Shown: positions 1 through 11,650 of the stretch, in pieces
How the letters are laid out: every line of letters starts with the position of its first letter
How positions within the stretch are numbered: position 1 is the stretch's first letter
DNA from: Rhizobium sp. CC-YZS058
Lineage (GTDB): Bacteria; Pseudomonadota; Alphaproteobacteria; Rhizobiales; Rhizobiaceae
Direction: 5' to 3'
NCBI RefSeq assembly: GCF_034720595.1
Contig: NZ_JAYESJ010000001.1
Coordinates: 3,746,001 to 3,810,000 of the forward strand
Length of the DNA: 64,000 nt
Translations under genes and position numbers: made by a program
Notes under the pieces: generated by a model
What the model saw: the letters and a program-made list of their open reading frames with translations, nothing else
The model's database searches: none
What the model was told of the DNA's origin: nothing

Positions 1-154
1 GGCTTTCCTGCGCAGCGACGGGAACGGCGGCGGCAAGAAGCAGAGAGCCGGCGAGAAGTGCCGCGGCACAGCATGTCGACAGCGCAGAGGACCGCAGCCG
101 CCGGCCGCGGCCTGTCCTGTTCCTTCCCCCAGCCGTCACGCGCACACTCCTCAT
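1..154 (-). CDS. EnvC-like murein hydrolase activator, N-terminal fragment
   Basis: A reading frame starts with ATG at 154 and runs off the left edge of the window, so only about 51 residues are visible. They form a secretion signal: a basic arginine-rich start, then a hydrophobic stretch (AAALLAGSLLLAAAVPVAAQ) ending in a plausible AQ-E signal peptidase site. The product is therefore exported. The EnvC/M23-peptidase identity is inferred only from Rhizobiaceae gene order, where such a gene usually follows rlmH; no catalytic or LytM domain is visible. It lies 124 bp downstream of rlmH in the same direction. Confidence 0.55.
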   Translation of the reverse strand, partial: MRSVRVTAGGRNRTGRGRRLRSSALSTCCAAALLAGSLLLAAAVPVAAQES

Positions 155-278
155 CCGCCCCTTCTATCGCCGCGCTGCTTGCCCAGAGCTTGTTGGTCGG
201 CATCCGCTCTTCGCCAGGATTGCGGCAGGCCCATGGCCGCCCGCTTGCCGATGACGAAATGGTGATTCGGCCTGGTGG

Positions 279-761
279 TCAAACGCGATGATAGGGGTGG
301 CCGGACAGGATCGTCACGGCACGATAGAGCTGCTCGGCAAGGAGGATGCGGACGAGCTGATGCGGCCAGGTCATCCGGCCGAGACAGAGCACGGCATCGG
401 CGCGCGCATGAAGCGCCGGATCGAGCCCGTCTGCGCCGCCAATGGCGATCATCACCTCGCGCTTGCCGCCATCCCGCCAGCCGCCGAGGAGATCGGCAAA
501 GGCCGGCGAATCGAGCAGCTTGCCGCGCTCGTCCAGGAGCACCAGCAGGCAGCCTTCGGGCAGCGCCTTGTCCAGAAGGCCGGCTTCCTCACGCTTGCGG
601 CTGTCGCTGGAGGAGGCGCGGCTTTCCGCCACCTCCACCTGCCGGCCAAGCTCCAGCCCGATGGCCGGGCCCGCCTTGGCAAAGCGGTCGAGATAGCGGG
701 TGGCGAGGTCCTTTTCCGGACCGGCCTTGAGCCGTCCGACGGCAAAGAGCGAAAGTTTCAT
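279..761 (-). CDS. rlmH: 23S rRNA pseudouridine-1915 N3-methyltransferase RlmH
   Basis: This 160-residue SPOUT-class methyltransferase methylates N3 of pseudouridine 1915 in helix 69 of 23S rRNA, using S-adenosylmethionine. Support comes from the typical length (about 155-160), the N-terminal MKLSLFAVGRLKAGPE, the SAM-binding knot region (IAIGGADGL, then LCLGRMTWPHQLVR) and the diagnostic C-terminal HPYHR motif, here followed by one Val. It sits in the conserved rsfS-rlmH-envC order. The 274 bp between it and rsfS (762-1035) contain nothing I recognise. Confidence 0.96.
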   Translation of the reverse strand: MKLSLFAVGRLKAGPEKDLATRYLDRFAKAGPAIGLELGRQVEVAESRASSSDSRKREEAGLLDKALPEGCLLVLLDERGKLLDSPAFADLLGGWRDGGKREVMIAIGGADGLDPALHARADAVLCLGRMTWPHQLVRILLAEQLYRAVTILSGHPYHRV

Positions 762-1035
762 GGCCGCACCCCGTTCAGGCCGCCGACGCGATGTCTCGAT
801 TGACAGGCGACGCCTTGCAGCCGCTGATCGGGGAGAAGCGCTGGTCTGTCAAGCGGCGAGACCGCCTCGCCTGTCCGCGGTGCACGCAGAGATTTACGTG
901 GCGGTTCGATGCGCTCAAAGGCGCCTGAGCCGCTTCGGAAGGCCGCGATCATCGACTCGGGCTCTGGCCTCGGCCTGAGCCCGTCATTCGCACGATCAAG
1001 GAGGTCAAGGCGGCGCCCGAAGACGCCGGCACCTC

Positions 1036-1485
1036 CTAGTGGCGCGTTCCGTCTTCCATGTCCGGCGCCGCCCACATCTTTTCGATGTTGTAGAACTCGC
1101 GGATTTCCGGGCGGAAGACATGGATGATGATATCGCCGCTGTCAATGAGCACCCAATCGGCTGCTTCCAGACCTTCGACGCGGGCATTGCCGTAGCCCTC
1201 GTCCTTCAGGTCGGAAACGAGATGATCGGTGATCGCCGCGACATGACGGTTCGACCGCCCGGACACGACCACCATGTAGTCGCCCAGCGCCGATTTTCCG
1301 GCAATGTCGATCGTGACGATATCTTCTGCCTTCGAGTCCTCGAGGCTTTCGAGGACCAATTGAAGGACGCGGGACGCAGCGTCGTCGCTACGGTCCGTGC
1401 CTTTCGGGAAGATGCGCGTAACATTTCCCTTGGCGTGGAGTGTTGTCAGAGTTTTCCCTTTCCAAGAAAGACAACCTTGGACCAC
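1036..1485 (-). CDS. rsfS: Ribosome silencing factor RsfS
   Basis: RsfS (Iojap/DUF143 family) binds ribosomal protein L14 and blocks subunit joining when nutrients are short. The core is clear: LEDSKAEDIVTIDI, SALGDYMVVVSGRSNRHV, WVLIDSGDIIIHVF, then the end signature REFYNIEKMW. The start is uncertain. The longest frame begins with GTG at 1485 and has no good ribosome binding site. A CTG at 1449 (then TTLHAKG, resembling the family N-terminus as I remember it) has GGAAAGGG just upstream, so a rare CTG start is possible. It is followed by rlmH. Confidence 0.93.
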   Translation of the reverse strand: MVQGCLSWKGKTLTTLHAKGNVTRIFPKGTDRSDDAASRVLQLVLESLEDSKAEDIVTIDIAGKSALGDYMVVVSGRSNRHVAAITDHLVSDLKDEGYGNARVEGLEAADWVLIDSGDIIIHVFRPEIREFYNIEKMWAAPDMEDGTRH

Positions 1486-1572
1486 AGAAGACCGGTGGTC
1501 CTGCCGATAATGTAGGCATCAGGTCGTTAAGGTTTCAAGACGTCGGAGGAAAACTTCGCAAGCCGTGCACAA

Positions 1573-1632
1573 GCCACAGGCGTGGCGTCACCAAGGGGCC
1601 ACAGGCGTGGCGTCACAAAGGGGCCGCAGGCG
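1573..1632. repeat. Short tandem repeat between nadD and rsfS
   Basis: A 25-bp unit beginning GCCACAGGCGTGGCGTCAC is present at 1573-1597 and again at 1598-1622 with one mismatch, followed by a partial third copy (to about 1632). It lies in the 176-bp gap upstream of rsfS and downstream of nadD. Confidence 0.8.
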
Positions 1633-1661
1633 GGGTGAAGAGACGAGGACCGTTTGCCGGA

Positions 1662-2246
1662 TCAGCGCCTCGCCTTTCGCAGGGCGGTCGAGCTCAGTGA
1701 CGAGCGCGGCCCGTGGATGAAGGTCCAGGCCGGCGCCTTTCGGAAGGCGAGCGCCCGGGCATGGTCTTCATCCACACGGGCATAATCGAAGGTCTTCGCC
1801 ATTTTGGAAGAGAGATAGGCAAGCGTTGCGCCCGGCCTGTCGATGACGGCGATGGGGAAGGTGCGGGCGATATGCTGCCAGCGCTGCCAGCGGTGGAAGT
1901 CGCGCAGATTGTCGGCGCCCATGATCCACACGAAGCGGATGGCGGGGTTGCGGGCCTTGATGCGGTCGAGCGTCTGCGCCGTGTAGCTTTGCCCGAACGC
2001 GGCTTCGAAGGCCGTGACCCGGACGCGCGGGCTCGGCACGATGGCCTCGCTGAGCGCAATCCGCTCGGCAAGCGGCGCCAGCTCGCGGCGGCTTTTCAAC
2101 GGATTGCCGGGCGTGACCATCCACCAGAGCTGATCGAGGCCGAGCCGCTGCAGGGCCAGCTCCGCCACCAGGGCATGGCCCTGATGCGGCGGATTGAAGG
2201 AGCCGCCAAACAGGCCGACACGCATGCCGGGCTCGACATGCGGCAT
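1662..2246 (-). CDS. nadD: Nicotinate-nucleotide adenylyltransferase NadD
   Basis: NadD adenylates nicotinate mononucleotide with ATP to form deamido-NAD, a late cytoplasmic step of NAD synthesis. The nucleotidyltransferase signature GLFGGSFNPPHQGH sits near the N-terminus, WIMGADNLRDFHRW in the middle, and the C-terminal SSTALR (family ISST.iR) completes the phosphate-binding site. The start chosen is ATG at 2246 (MPHVEPGMRVGLF), giving 194 residues; an alternative is the ATG at 2225. The same frame stays open far upstream through proA, but that extension is not part of the gene. It lies 41 bp after proA, probably in the same operon. Confidence 0.95.
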   Translation of the reverse strand: MPHVEPGMRVGLFGGSFNPPHQGHALVAELALQRLGLDQLWWMVTPGNPLKSRRELAPLAERIALSEAIVPSPRVRVTAFEAAFGQSYTAQTLDRIKARNPAIRFVWIMGADNLRDFHRWQRWQHIARTFPIAVIDRPGATLAYLSSKMAKTFDYARVDEDHARALAFRKAPAWTFIHGPRSSLSSTALRKARR

Positions 2247-2287
2247 TTTGAGATAGTGCACTGCGACCCCATCCGCCGCCTGCACCC

Positions 2288-3560
2288 TCAGGGCCGCACC
2301 TGACCGGTACCGCGGACGCGGTAGTTGAAGGAGGTCAGCTGCTCGACGCCGACCGGACCGCGCGCATGCATCTTTCCGGTGGCAATCCCGATCTCCCCGC
2401 CCATGCCGAACTCGCCGCCATCGGCAAACTGGGTGGAGGCATTGTGGAGCAGGATCGCCGAATCGATCTCGGTGAAGAAGCGGGCGACGGCTGCCTCGTC
2501 TTCCGCAATGATCGCCTCCGTATGCGCCGACGACCAGCGCGAGATATGGGCGATGGCCCCGGAAATCCCATCGACCAGAGCTACGGCGATGATCGCATCG
2601 AGATATTCGGTCGCCCAGTCCTCCTCGGTTGCGGCGATGAGGCCGGGCACGATCGTCCGCACATCCGCGTCCGCCCGCACCTCGCAGCCTGCGCCGATCA
2701 GCGCGGCCACGAGCGGGGGCACCAGCCGCTCGGCATCGGTGCGGTCGATCAGCAGCGTTTCGGCCGAGCCGCAAATGCCCGTGCGCCGCATCTTGGCGTT
2801 GACGACGATCTTGAGGGCCATGTCGAGATCGGCGGACGCATCGACATAGACATGGCAGAGCCCTTCGAGATGGGCGAAGACCGGCACGCGCGCTTCGGCC
2901 TGGACGCGGGCAACCAGGCTCTTGCCGCCGCGCGGCACGATGACATCCACCGCGCCGTTGAGGCCGCTCAGCATGGCGCCGACAGCGCCGCGATCGGCCA
3001 CCGGCACAATCTGGATGGCATGGTCCGGCAGACCTGCGGCCTGCAGGCCTTCGACCAGGCAGGCGTGGATGGCGCGAGACGAATTAAGACTGTCCGAGCC
3101 GCCGCGCAAAATTACGGCATTGCCGGCCTTGAGGCAGAGCGCCCCGGCATCGGCGGTGACATTGGGACGGCTTTCATAGATGACGCCGATGACGCCGAGC
3201 GGCGTGCGGACCCGCTCGATCTTCAGCCCGTTGGGACGGTCCCAGGCGGCGATCACGGTTCCGACCGGATCCGGCAGGCCGGCAATCTCCTCGATCGCCC
3301 GCGCCATATCGGCAATGCGCGCTTCGGTCAGCGTCAGGCGGTCGAGAAAGGCGCTGGCGACGCCGGTCTCCCGTGCGGCCTCGAGATCGAGTGCATTGGC
3401 GGTCAGGATCTCGGCCTTGCGGCTGCGGATCGCGGCGGCCATGGAAAGCAGCGCCATTTCCTTCTGCTCCGGTGCGGCGATGGCGAGCGGCCGGGCCGCG
3501 TCACGCGCCTGGCGGCCGATTGCGGCCATCAAGTCCTGGATTTCCCGCTTGCGCGCATCC

Positions 3561-3568
<8 letters not shown>
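2288..3568 (-). CDS. proA: Gamma-glutamyl phosphate reductase ProA
   Basis: ProA reduces gamma-glutamyl phosphate with NADPH to glutamate semialdehyde, the second step of proline synthesis. It is 426 residues long, normal for an ALDH-superfamily ProA. Visible hallmarks are [23 protein letters not shown] (given in parts: [14 protein letters not shown]), [15 protein letters not shown], the catalytic-cysteine segment [13 protein letters not shown] and the C-terminal [14 protein letters not shown]. Its first 8 nt overlap the end of proB, which implies coupled translation. Confidence 0.97.
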
Positions 3569-6508
<2,940 letters not shown>

Positions 6509-6512
<4 letters not shown>

Positions 6513-7210
6513 CGCCGCCCTCCCCAGCTGCGCAGCGAGATCCAGGTCTTGCGGTCGAGATGAAAATGCTCGACCGGAACCATGCCGCCGAGCGCCAGGC
6601 AATCGACAAGCCCGGAGCCACGCAGCTGGAAGCCGCACTTCTGCAGGACCCGGCGCGAGGCGGCATTGACCACCCGGCAGCGCGCATCGATGCGCTCGAT
6701 GTCGCGCGTGCGGAAGGCCATGTCGATCAGCGTCTGCGCGGCTTCCGTCGCATAGCCCTGGTTCCAGTGCGGCTCGCCCAGCCAATAGCCGAGCTCGACG
6801 GCCGCGCTGTCGGCGCCGGCCTCCACGCCGCAGCATCCAAGAAAGGCACCCGTCTCCGCTTTCGTGATCGCGTAGACGCACTTGCCAATCGTGCCTTCGG
6901 CCGTGCGTCGCACGAAGGCGGCGGCATCGGCCGCCGTATAGGGATGCGGCATGCGCGACACCATGGTCGCGACATTGGCATTGTTGGCAAGATGGGCAAG
7001 GGCGTCGACGTCGTCGATGTGAGGCGCGCGCAGAACGAGGCGCGAGGAAAGCAGGATGGGGCAATCGCTCCGCCGGCTTTCGGCACTCGCCCTGTCCAAA
7101 CTTTGGGGCCCGGTTTGCCGGGGCATCGGGGGCAACGGCATCGGCCGCTGCGGCCTCTGCCGCTCGTGGAAAGACCGGGTCTGGTCTTCCCGCATCAAGT
7201 CGCTTTGCAT
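6509..7210 (-). CDS. GNAT-family N-acetyltransferase (first of a pair)
   Basis: A 233-residue RimJ/RimL-type acetyltransferase. After a basic, proline-rich N-terminal tail of about 45 residues come LLSSRLVLRAPHIDDVDAL, the acetyl-CoA loop segment LGYWLGEPHWNQGYATEAA, and NAASRRVLQKCGF. The ATG at 7210 is preceded by AAAGGA, a good ribosome binding site. It lies between the rpmA terminator and obgE, in an arrangement typical of Rhizobiaceae. The substrate is not known. It resembles its downstream neighbour, which suggests an old tandem duplication. Confidence 0.88.
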
Positions 7211-7232
7211 CGTCGGATCCTTTCAAGATGCG

Positions 7233-7267
7233 AAAAAGGGGAGGTGGGTCTCGCCCCATCTCCCCTT
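7233..7267 (-). terminator. Rho-independent terminator after rpmA
   Basis: On the minus strand AAGGGGAGATGGG pairs with CCCACCTCCCCTT around a short loop and is followed by five T residues (7233-7237 on the plus strand as AAAAA). It lies 90 bp downstream of rpmA and upstream of the first GNAT gene, separating the ribosomal operon from the acetyltransferases. Confidence 0.75.
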
Positions 7268-7356
7268 GTCGATCCTGGCCCTTGGGCCTGATCCTGGCAA
7301 AACGCTGTGCGCCGGCCGGGTCGATGAGACGCCGGCTGTTTTAGAGCGCTACCGGC

Positions 7357-7626
7357 TTATTCCGCTGCTTCGGCTTTCGGAAGAACGGACACGAACACGC
7401 GGCCATTGGCCTTCGTGCGGAAGTCCACATTGCCTGCCGTCAGTGCGAAGATCGTGTGGTCGCGGCCGAGGCCGACATTGGCGCCCGGATGCCACTTCGT
7501 CCCGCGCTGGCGCAGGATGATGTTGCCTGGAATGACGGCTTCGCCGCCGAACTTCTTCACGCCGAGGCGCTTGGATTCAGAATCGCGACCGTTGCGCGAC
7601 GAACCGCCGGCTTTCTTATGTGCCAT
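7357..7626 (-). CDS. rpmA: 50S ribosomal protein L27
   Basis: L27 (89 residues) lies near the peptidyl-transferase centre and helps position tRNA. The family signature is unmistakable: [18 protein letters not shown] near the start, then [24 protein letters not shown] and [13 protein letters not shown]. The C-terminal tail is alanine/glutamate-rich, as in other Rhizobiaceae. It lies 27 bp after rplU in the standard rplU-rpmA operon. Confidence 0.98.
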   Translation of the reverse strand: MAHKKAGGSSRNGRDSESKRLGVKKFGGEAVIPGNIILRQRGTKWHPGANVGLGRDHTIFALTAGNVDFRTKANGRVFVSVLPKAEAAE

Positions 7627-7653
7627 GGGTACTCTCCTTTAGTTCGATCGGTC

Positions 7654-7995
7654 TTACTTGGCTTCGGATGCGGCGGACTTGCCGGCGCCGACGATGTCCA
7701 GGATGCGGACGGTCGTCTGGTGCTGGCGATGGCCGCGCGAGCGCTTGGAGTTCTGGCGGCGACGCTTCTTGAAGGAGATGACCTTCTTGGCGCGGCCCTG
7801 GCCGACAACCTCGGCGCTGACCGAAGCGCCTGCCACGAAGGGGGCGCCGATCGATGCATCGGCACCAACGCCGACCATGAGGATTTCGGTGAATTCGATC
7901 TTGTCGCCTTCAACGCCATCGAGCTTCTCGATGGTGATGACGTCGTTGGCGGCGACGCGGTACTGCTTACCGCCGGTCTTGATGACTGCGAACAT
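7654..7995 (-). CDS. rplU: 50S ribosomal protein L21
   Basis: L21 binds 23S rRNA in the large subunit. The start at 7995 gives [20 protein letters not shown], the canonical N-terminus, and the conserved basic stretch [20 protein letters not shown] follows. The reading frame is open further upstream without homology. The C-terminal extension ([12 protein letters not shown]) is short, giving 113 residues. It is the first gene of the rplU-rpmA operon. Confidence 0.97.
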   Translation of the reverse strand: MFAVIKTGGKQYRVAANDVITIEKLDGVEGDKIEFTEILMVGVGADASIGAPFVAGASVSAEVVGQGRAKKVISFKKRRRQNSKRSRGHRQHQTTVRILDIVGAGKSAASEAK

Positions 7996-8309
7996 GTCTT
8001 GTCCTTGTCTGTTCGGTCCGGCTCTGGCCCGCCGCAGGATTGATCCAGCAGATGGTCCGGCCGTCTTTTTGTCAGTCGGGGTGGCGGGCAAGCCCGCCGG
8101 CGAAGGCGCGCACGAGGCGCAGGCGCGGCGCAGACAGAAGAGCCCCGCACCTTTCCAGTCGCGCCCGTTACGCGAGCCTGGCGCGCCTGTCAAGATCAGC
8201 GCCCCGTTTTGCCGCCGGGATCGGCCGATTTCCGCCAAATCTCCCCTTGCCATCCCCGCCCTCTGCCGCTATGAACCCCTCGCGCTCAACAGGCGCCAAC
8301 CAGCCCCGC
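7996..8309. other. Gene-free region between tRNA-Ser and rplU
   Basis: These 314 bp hold no recognisable gene. They must contain the rplU-rpmA promoter and leader (minus strand) and the promoter for tRNA-Ser (plus strand). I see no clear consensus boxes or L21-type leader structure by eye. Confidence 0.5.
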
Positions 8310-8399
8310 GGAGAGGTGGCAGAGTGGTTGAATGCACCGCACTCGAAATGCGGCATGGGTGCAAGCCCATCGGGGGTTCGAATCCCCCCCTCTCCGCCA
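8310..8399 (+). tRNA. tRNA-Ser(CGA)
   Basis: A 90-nt cloverleaf including encoded CCA. The acceptor stem is GGAGAGG with CCTCTCC, followed by discriminator G and CCA. The anticodon arm CCGCA-CTCGAAA-TGCGG gives anticodon CGA, reading UCG serine codons. There is a long variable arm (class II) and a T arm with GGTTCGAATCC. The 3' end lies inside the 26-bp attL repeat, so this gene is the integration target of the island and stays intact after insertion. Confidence 0.96.
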
Positions 8400-8408
8400 G
8401 GTTGTATC
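8383..8408 (+). repeat. attL: 26-bp direct repeat at the tRNA-Ser 3' end
   Basis: These 26 bases run from the T arm of tRNA-Ser through CTCTCCGCCAG to GTTGTATC and are repeated exactly at 31322-31347. A partial third copy, CTCTCCGCCAG, follows at 8411-8421. This is the expected footprint of tRNA-targeted integration. Confidence 0.93.
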
Positions 8409-8489
8409 CACTCTCCGCCAGTTACCTGTAAAGCCCTGGATTTCCTCGCAAAACCTCTGCTCGTCAGCGGCCTTTGAGGAGCCGAAATC

Positions 8490-10382
8490 ATGCGGGTATC
8501 GCGTCCGGTACACCTTACGGTACACGTTGGGGTATCGCCCGAGGCGTCGAATCAGGCTGAAGCTGCCACGCAGAAGCGCGCCAGGGGACCGGGCGCCTAT
8601 CTTGCGAAATCAGGGTCCGTTTACATCTTTCAAATTAAGCTCCCGAAGACGAGCGGCGGCACGCGTGCCCTCCCGCCCTTGCGGCTCAGCCTTGGCGCCT
8701 GTTCCCACAGACGCGCGCGGCTGCTGGCCGACCTTCTGGCGGCGAAGGCCAGAGTGATGTTCGATGCGATGAGGCACGGCGAAGGCATGCAGGACGAGGA
8801 CGAGGACAGCGCGCTGCGGGCGCTCGAAGCGGTCATGGAGATGAAGGGCGAGCTCAAGGCCTATCTCCGGATGATCGATCACTCGGACGCGCCGATCCCC
8901 GTCGAGGAGATGCAGAAGACCGCAGGCATCCGTGACCTCGTCGGCCTCAATCGCGAACTGGAGCGCCAGGCCCGCGGCGAGCCCTTCAACGAACTGATCG
9001 TCGGTCATGCGGACATGCTGAGGCAGTCCGCGATCGCGAAACTGTCTGCGTCGTCGGTGCTCTCCGAGCCAGCACCGCTGCAGGTTCCGAACGCAACGTC
9101 TGTAACAGTGGCACCCCCGGTATCGCGCGCCGATGTCCTTCATCGCGATTCGGCCGCTGAAGCACAGTCCCACGATGAGGAAATGCCTCGTGATGCCCAG
9201 GGCAAACTGATCCCTGCCTTCGAGCTGGATCGGCGGACGGTCCGGCGGCTGAAGTCCGTGCAACCGAAACTGAGCGACGTCATCCCGACCTACATCGCCG
9301 GACGCCGTCTCTCGGGCGGCGCCAATATCGCCCGCGACCTTGCCACGGCACAGAGCCGCCTCGCGCTGTTCATCGAACTGATCGGAGATCATCCCGTCGA
9401 CACCTATGTTCCCGCCGACCTGCAGGCCTTCGTCAACCACATGCAGTATTGGCCGGGAGACAACAATCAACGCGACCCGGACCTGACGCCCTGGCAGGTC
9501 ATCGAGGACAACAGGGATCTTCACCTCAAACCCCTGGCCAGGAAAACGCTGGACGAGGGCTACCTCGCCGTGGTCAAGGCCGCGATCCGTTCAGCCATCA
9601 CCGCAGGCGGCTTCAGCGACCCCTTCGCGGGCGCGAAGATCAAGATTCCGAAGACGGCAGCAAGCCCTCGCAAGGCAACCCCGATCGGCACGACGAAGAT
9701 GAACGGCCTGTTCCGTGCAGGCATCGAGTCTGGACTGATGGAAGACATCATGCTGCCGCTGCTTGGCCATCTCACCTCCCGACGCCTGGGCCTTCTGATC
9801 CATCTGCGCGGCACGGATATTCGAGAGCAGTATCCGGATGTCTGGGTCGGGCAGGTGACGCGCCTGTCGAACGTCAACGGCACATGGACCACAATCCCCG
9901 TAAAGACGGAGGACAGCGAACGATATTTCGTCCTCCACGATTTCCTGAAGAAGATCGGCTTCATCGACTGGGCGGTCGGCCAGGGATCGAACTTCCTGTT
10001 CCCGAACATCATGAATCTGAAGGACCCGAGCAAGAGCGGCTCGTCCTACATGCAGCGGCTGTTTGCGAAGGCGGGCATCAAGCCGAGGTCGGGTGAGGAG
10101 AGCAACGGGCGGCGTGAGGTCTTCCACTCTCTTCGCAGCGGCAACATCCAGGACATGCGTGAGTCGGGCGTTGATCCGCGCGAACGCCGTGTCCAGGCCG
10201 GACACAGTGCAGGCGTTGACGAGCACGACCTCTACGGGTTCGACGTCGCGACCGAGAAGGAGGCACGCAAGCTCAAAGCCCTGTCTCTCGATCCGGAGAT
10301 TGACTACTCATTGTTCGAGGGATTGGATTTCGACGCGATCGCCAAGCGCAAACGGAAGGCAGGGCCGGCGAAGCGGAAATGA
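8490..10382 (+). CDS. int: Tyrosine recombinase (site-specific integrase of the island)
   Basis: The integrase should catalyse insertion and excision at tRNA-Ser. It has 630 residues. Catalytic residues of the tyrosine recombinase family are visible near the C-terminus: Arg431 or Arg432 (LTSRRLGLL), His546-x-x-Arg549 (HSLR), His572 (AGHSAG) and nucleophile Tyr582 (DLYGF). The N-terminus has a YLAKSGSVYIFQIKLP segment like the N-terminal part of large integrases, and residues about 240-400 are the SAM-like core-binding region. The ATG at 8490 has GAGGAG 8 nt upstream. The first codons overlap the putative arm-site repeats, so the integrase may repress its own expression when bound there. Confidence 0.95.
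   Translation: MRVSRPVHLTVHVGVSPEASNQAEAATQKRARGPGAYLAKSGSVYIFQIKLPKTSGGTRALPPLRLSLGACSHRRARLLADLLAAKARVMFDAMRHGEGMQDEDEDSALRALEAVMEMKGELKAYLRMIDHSDAPIPVEEMQKTAGIRDLVGLNRELERQARGEPFNELIVGHADMLRQSAIAKLSASSVLSEPAPLQVPNATSVTVAPPVSRADVLHRDSAAEAQSHDEEMPRDAQGKLIPAFELDRRTVRRLKSVQPKLSDVIPTYIAGRRLSGGANIARDLATAQSRLALFIELIGDHPVDTYVPADLQAFVNHMQYWPGDNNQRDPDLTPWQVIEDNRDLHLKPLARKTLDEGYLAVVKAAIRSAITAGGFSDPFAGAKIKIPKTAASPRKATPIGTTKMNGLFRAGIESGLMEDIMLPLLGHLTSRRLGLLIHLRGTDIREQYPDVWVGQVTRLSNVNGTWTTIPVKTEDSERYFVLHDFLKKIGFIDWAVGQGSNFLFPNIMNLKDPSKSGSSYMQRLFAKAGIKPRSGEESNGRREVFHSLRSGNIQDMRESGVDPRERRVQAGHSAGVDEHDLYGFDVATEKEARKLKALSLDPEIDYSLFEGLDFDAIAKRKRKAGPAKRK
8495..8542 (+). repeat. Putative integrase arm sites, left end
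   Basis: Four direct repeats begin exactly 12 bp apart, at 8495 (GGTATCGCG), 8507 (GGTACACC), 8519 (GGTACACG) and 8531 (GGTATCGCC). The same GGTATCGCG-N3-GGTACACC arrangement occurs at the right end (31216 and 31228). They lie within the first codons of the integrase gene. Confidence 0.7.
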
Positions 10383-10392
10383 TTTCCGCTTC
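10370..10392. repeat. Island palindrome copy 1 (GCGGAAATNATTTCCGC)
   Basis: A perfect palindrome with 11-bp arms (GAAGCGGAAAT) around a single G. It includes the integrase stop codon (10380-10382). The same core recurs at 21322-21344 and 29526-29544. No T-tract follows, so it is not a standard terminator. Confidence 0.75.
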
Positions 10393-10677
10393 TGACAATT
10401 ATGAGAGGATCTTGCGGTCCGAAAGCTCCGCGCCATTAGCGGAAATTACCTTCGTGTTAATCAAATGACCCCAATGCCGCGACTTAAGAGCGGCGAAATT
10501 TTCCTTCAATCGAGCTTCTAGACGCTTGAGCGATCTATTCTAAACAGATACTCGGTATCAAGTGGAGCGCAGGTGCGCCTCATTCTGCAATGAATGCGCG
10601 AGCATCGGAAGTGTGCTGAGTTGCGTATTGAATTCGAAGTAGGCGGCCGGAACGAGACGAGTTCGAGGTGAAGTAGA

Positions 10678-11589
10678 ATGAGTTCCGGAAGGCTTACTCC
10701 ATCAACTGAAATTGTGCTTCAGCTTCTGGCCGAGACCACGGGTGGCCTAACTGCGAGCGCTTTTTCCGGCTTTGGTAATCTTTTCCGTGACCGGCCGATA
10801 GCGCGATGGGTTGTCGGCATTCTATCAGGCCTTTGGCTAGTATTTGCATTGGTGACAGGAGTGTACGTTAAGGCAGGACCGATAATGTTCATCGGCCGCC
10901 CGATGAATTTTGAGACTATTCTGCCGCTGCTTCTTTTCCCTTCCGTCGTCGCCATTTTTTTGTTGCTAGCGGTTCTTGCATCCCTTGAAAAAGTGAAGGA
11001 CGGAGAAATAAAACTGGAAAGACTTCTACGTGAATCACGGGAAGCCAGTCAAAACTTTCAAGACATCGGGCCATTGGAAGAACAGAAAGCGAAGGTATTC
11101 GACATTCTTGATGTAATCCAAAGCAATTTAGACCAACTAATCGATTACTATATAATCAACAAAGCGCAAGCAACCACCAGCTTTCGCTCAAGTATAATCG
11201 CCATCAGCATCGGTTTCGCAACCATTATAATTGGGGTCTGGCTTGCCTACGCCCAAGCGGGCGACAACACCGCCGCTTACATCAGCGTGCTTGCCGGGAT
11301 CGTACTGCAATTTATCGGTGGTGCGTTCTTCTTTCTGTACTCCAAGAGCCTCATTCAGCTGAATTTCTTCTTTGCCCGCTTGGCACTGATGCAAGATACT
11401 ATGCTTGGCATACGTTTAGCAGATTCCATCCCAGAGGGGAAAGATAAACACCAGATTCTTGAAAGGCTAATTTTCGCGATTGTCCAACGCAACGCCATTG
11501 CGCCCGATTATCTGAGTGCCGACAAGCCTAGAGCTCCGCGGACGCCACGCACTAACAAAGCCAAACCTACTGCACAGGTGGCTGAATAG
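10678..11589 (+). CDS. Four-helix membrane protein, possible TRADD-N-associated membrane domain
   Basis: This 303-residue protein has hydrophobic segments at about 43-64, 80-102, 172-192 and 200-221, and a charged coiled-coil-like region at 103-155. The block from about residue 157 (YYIINKAQATTSFRSS..., then IGFATIIIGVW, FIGGAFFFLYSKS) resembles the two-helix module I remember as the TRADD-N-associated membrane domain of predicted bacterial conflict systems; this is from memory and unconfirmed. The basic tail (RAPRTPRTNKAKPT) is cytoplasmic by charge. The gene stands alone, is richer in A+T than the core genes, and has 295 bp of gene-free, AT-rich DNA upstream. Confidence 0.6.
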   Translation: MSSGRLTPSTEIVLQLLAETTGGLTASAFSGFGNLFRDRPIARWVVGILSGLWLVFALVTGVYVKAGPIMFIGRPMNFETILPLLLFPSVVAIFLLLAVLASLEKVKDGEIKLERLLRESREASQNFQDIGPLEEQKAKVFDILDVIQSNLDQLIDYYIINKAQATTSFRSSIIAISIGFATIIIGVWLAYAQAGDNTAAYISVLAGIVLQFIGGAFFFLYSKSLIQLNFFFARLALMQDTMLGIRLADSIPEGKDKHQILERLIFAIVQRNAIAPDYLSADKPRAPRTPRTNKAKPTAQVAE

Positions 11590-11650
11590 TGGCAGCTATT
11601 GGAAACTTTTGACGTTCCTCATCCATTTGCTGATTTGGAGCATATCCACT

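Noticed and set aside
1662..2774. A 370-residue frame that would extend NadD far into proA
   Set aside because: Only the last 194 residues are NadD; the upstream part is proA read in another frame.
10370..10392. Island palindromes as intrinsic terminators
   Set aside because: No T-tract follows the stem on either strand for any of the three copies.
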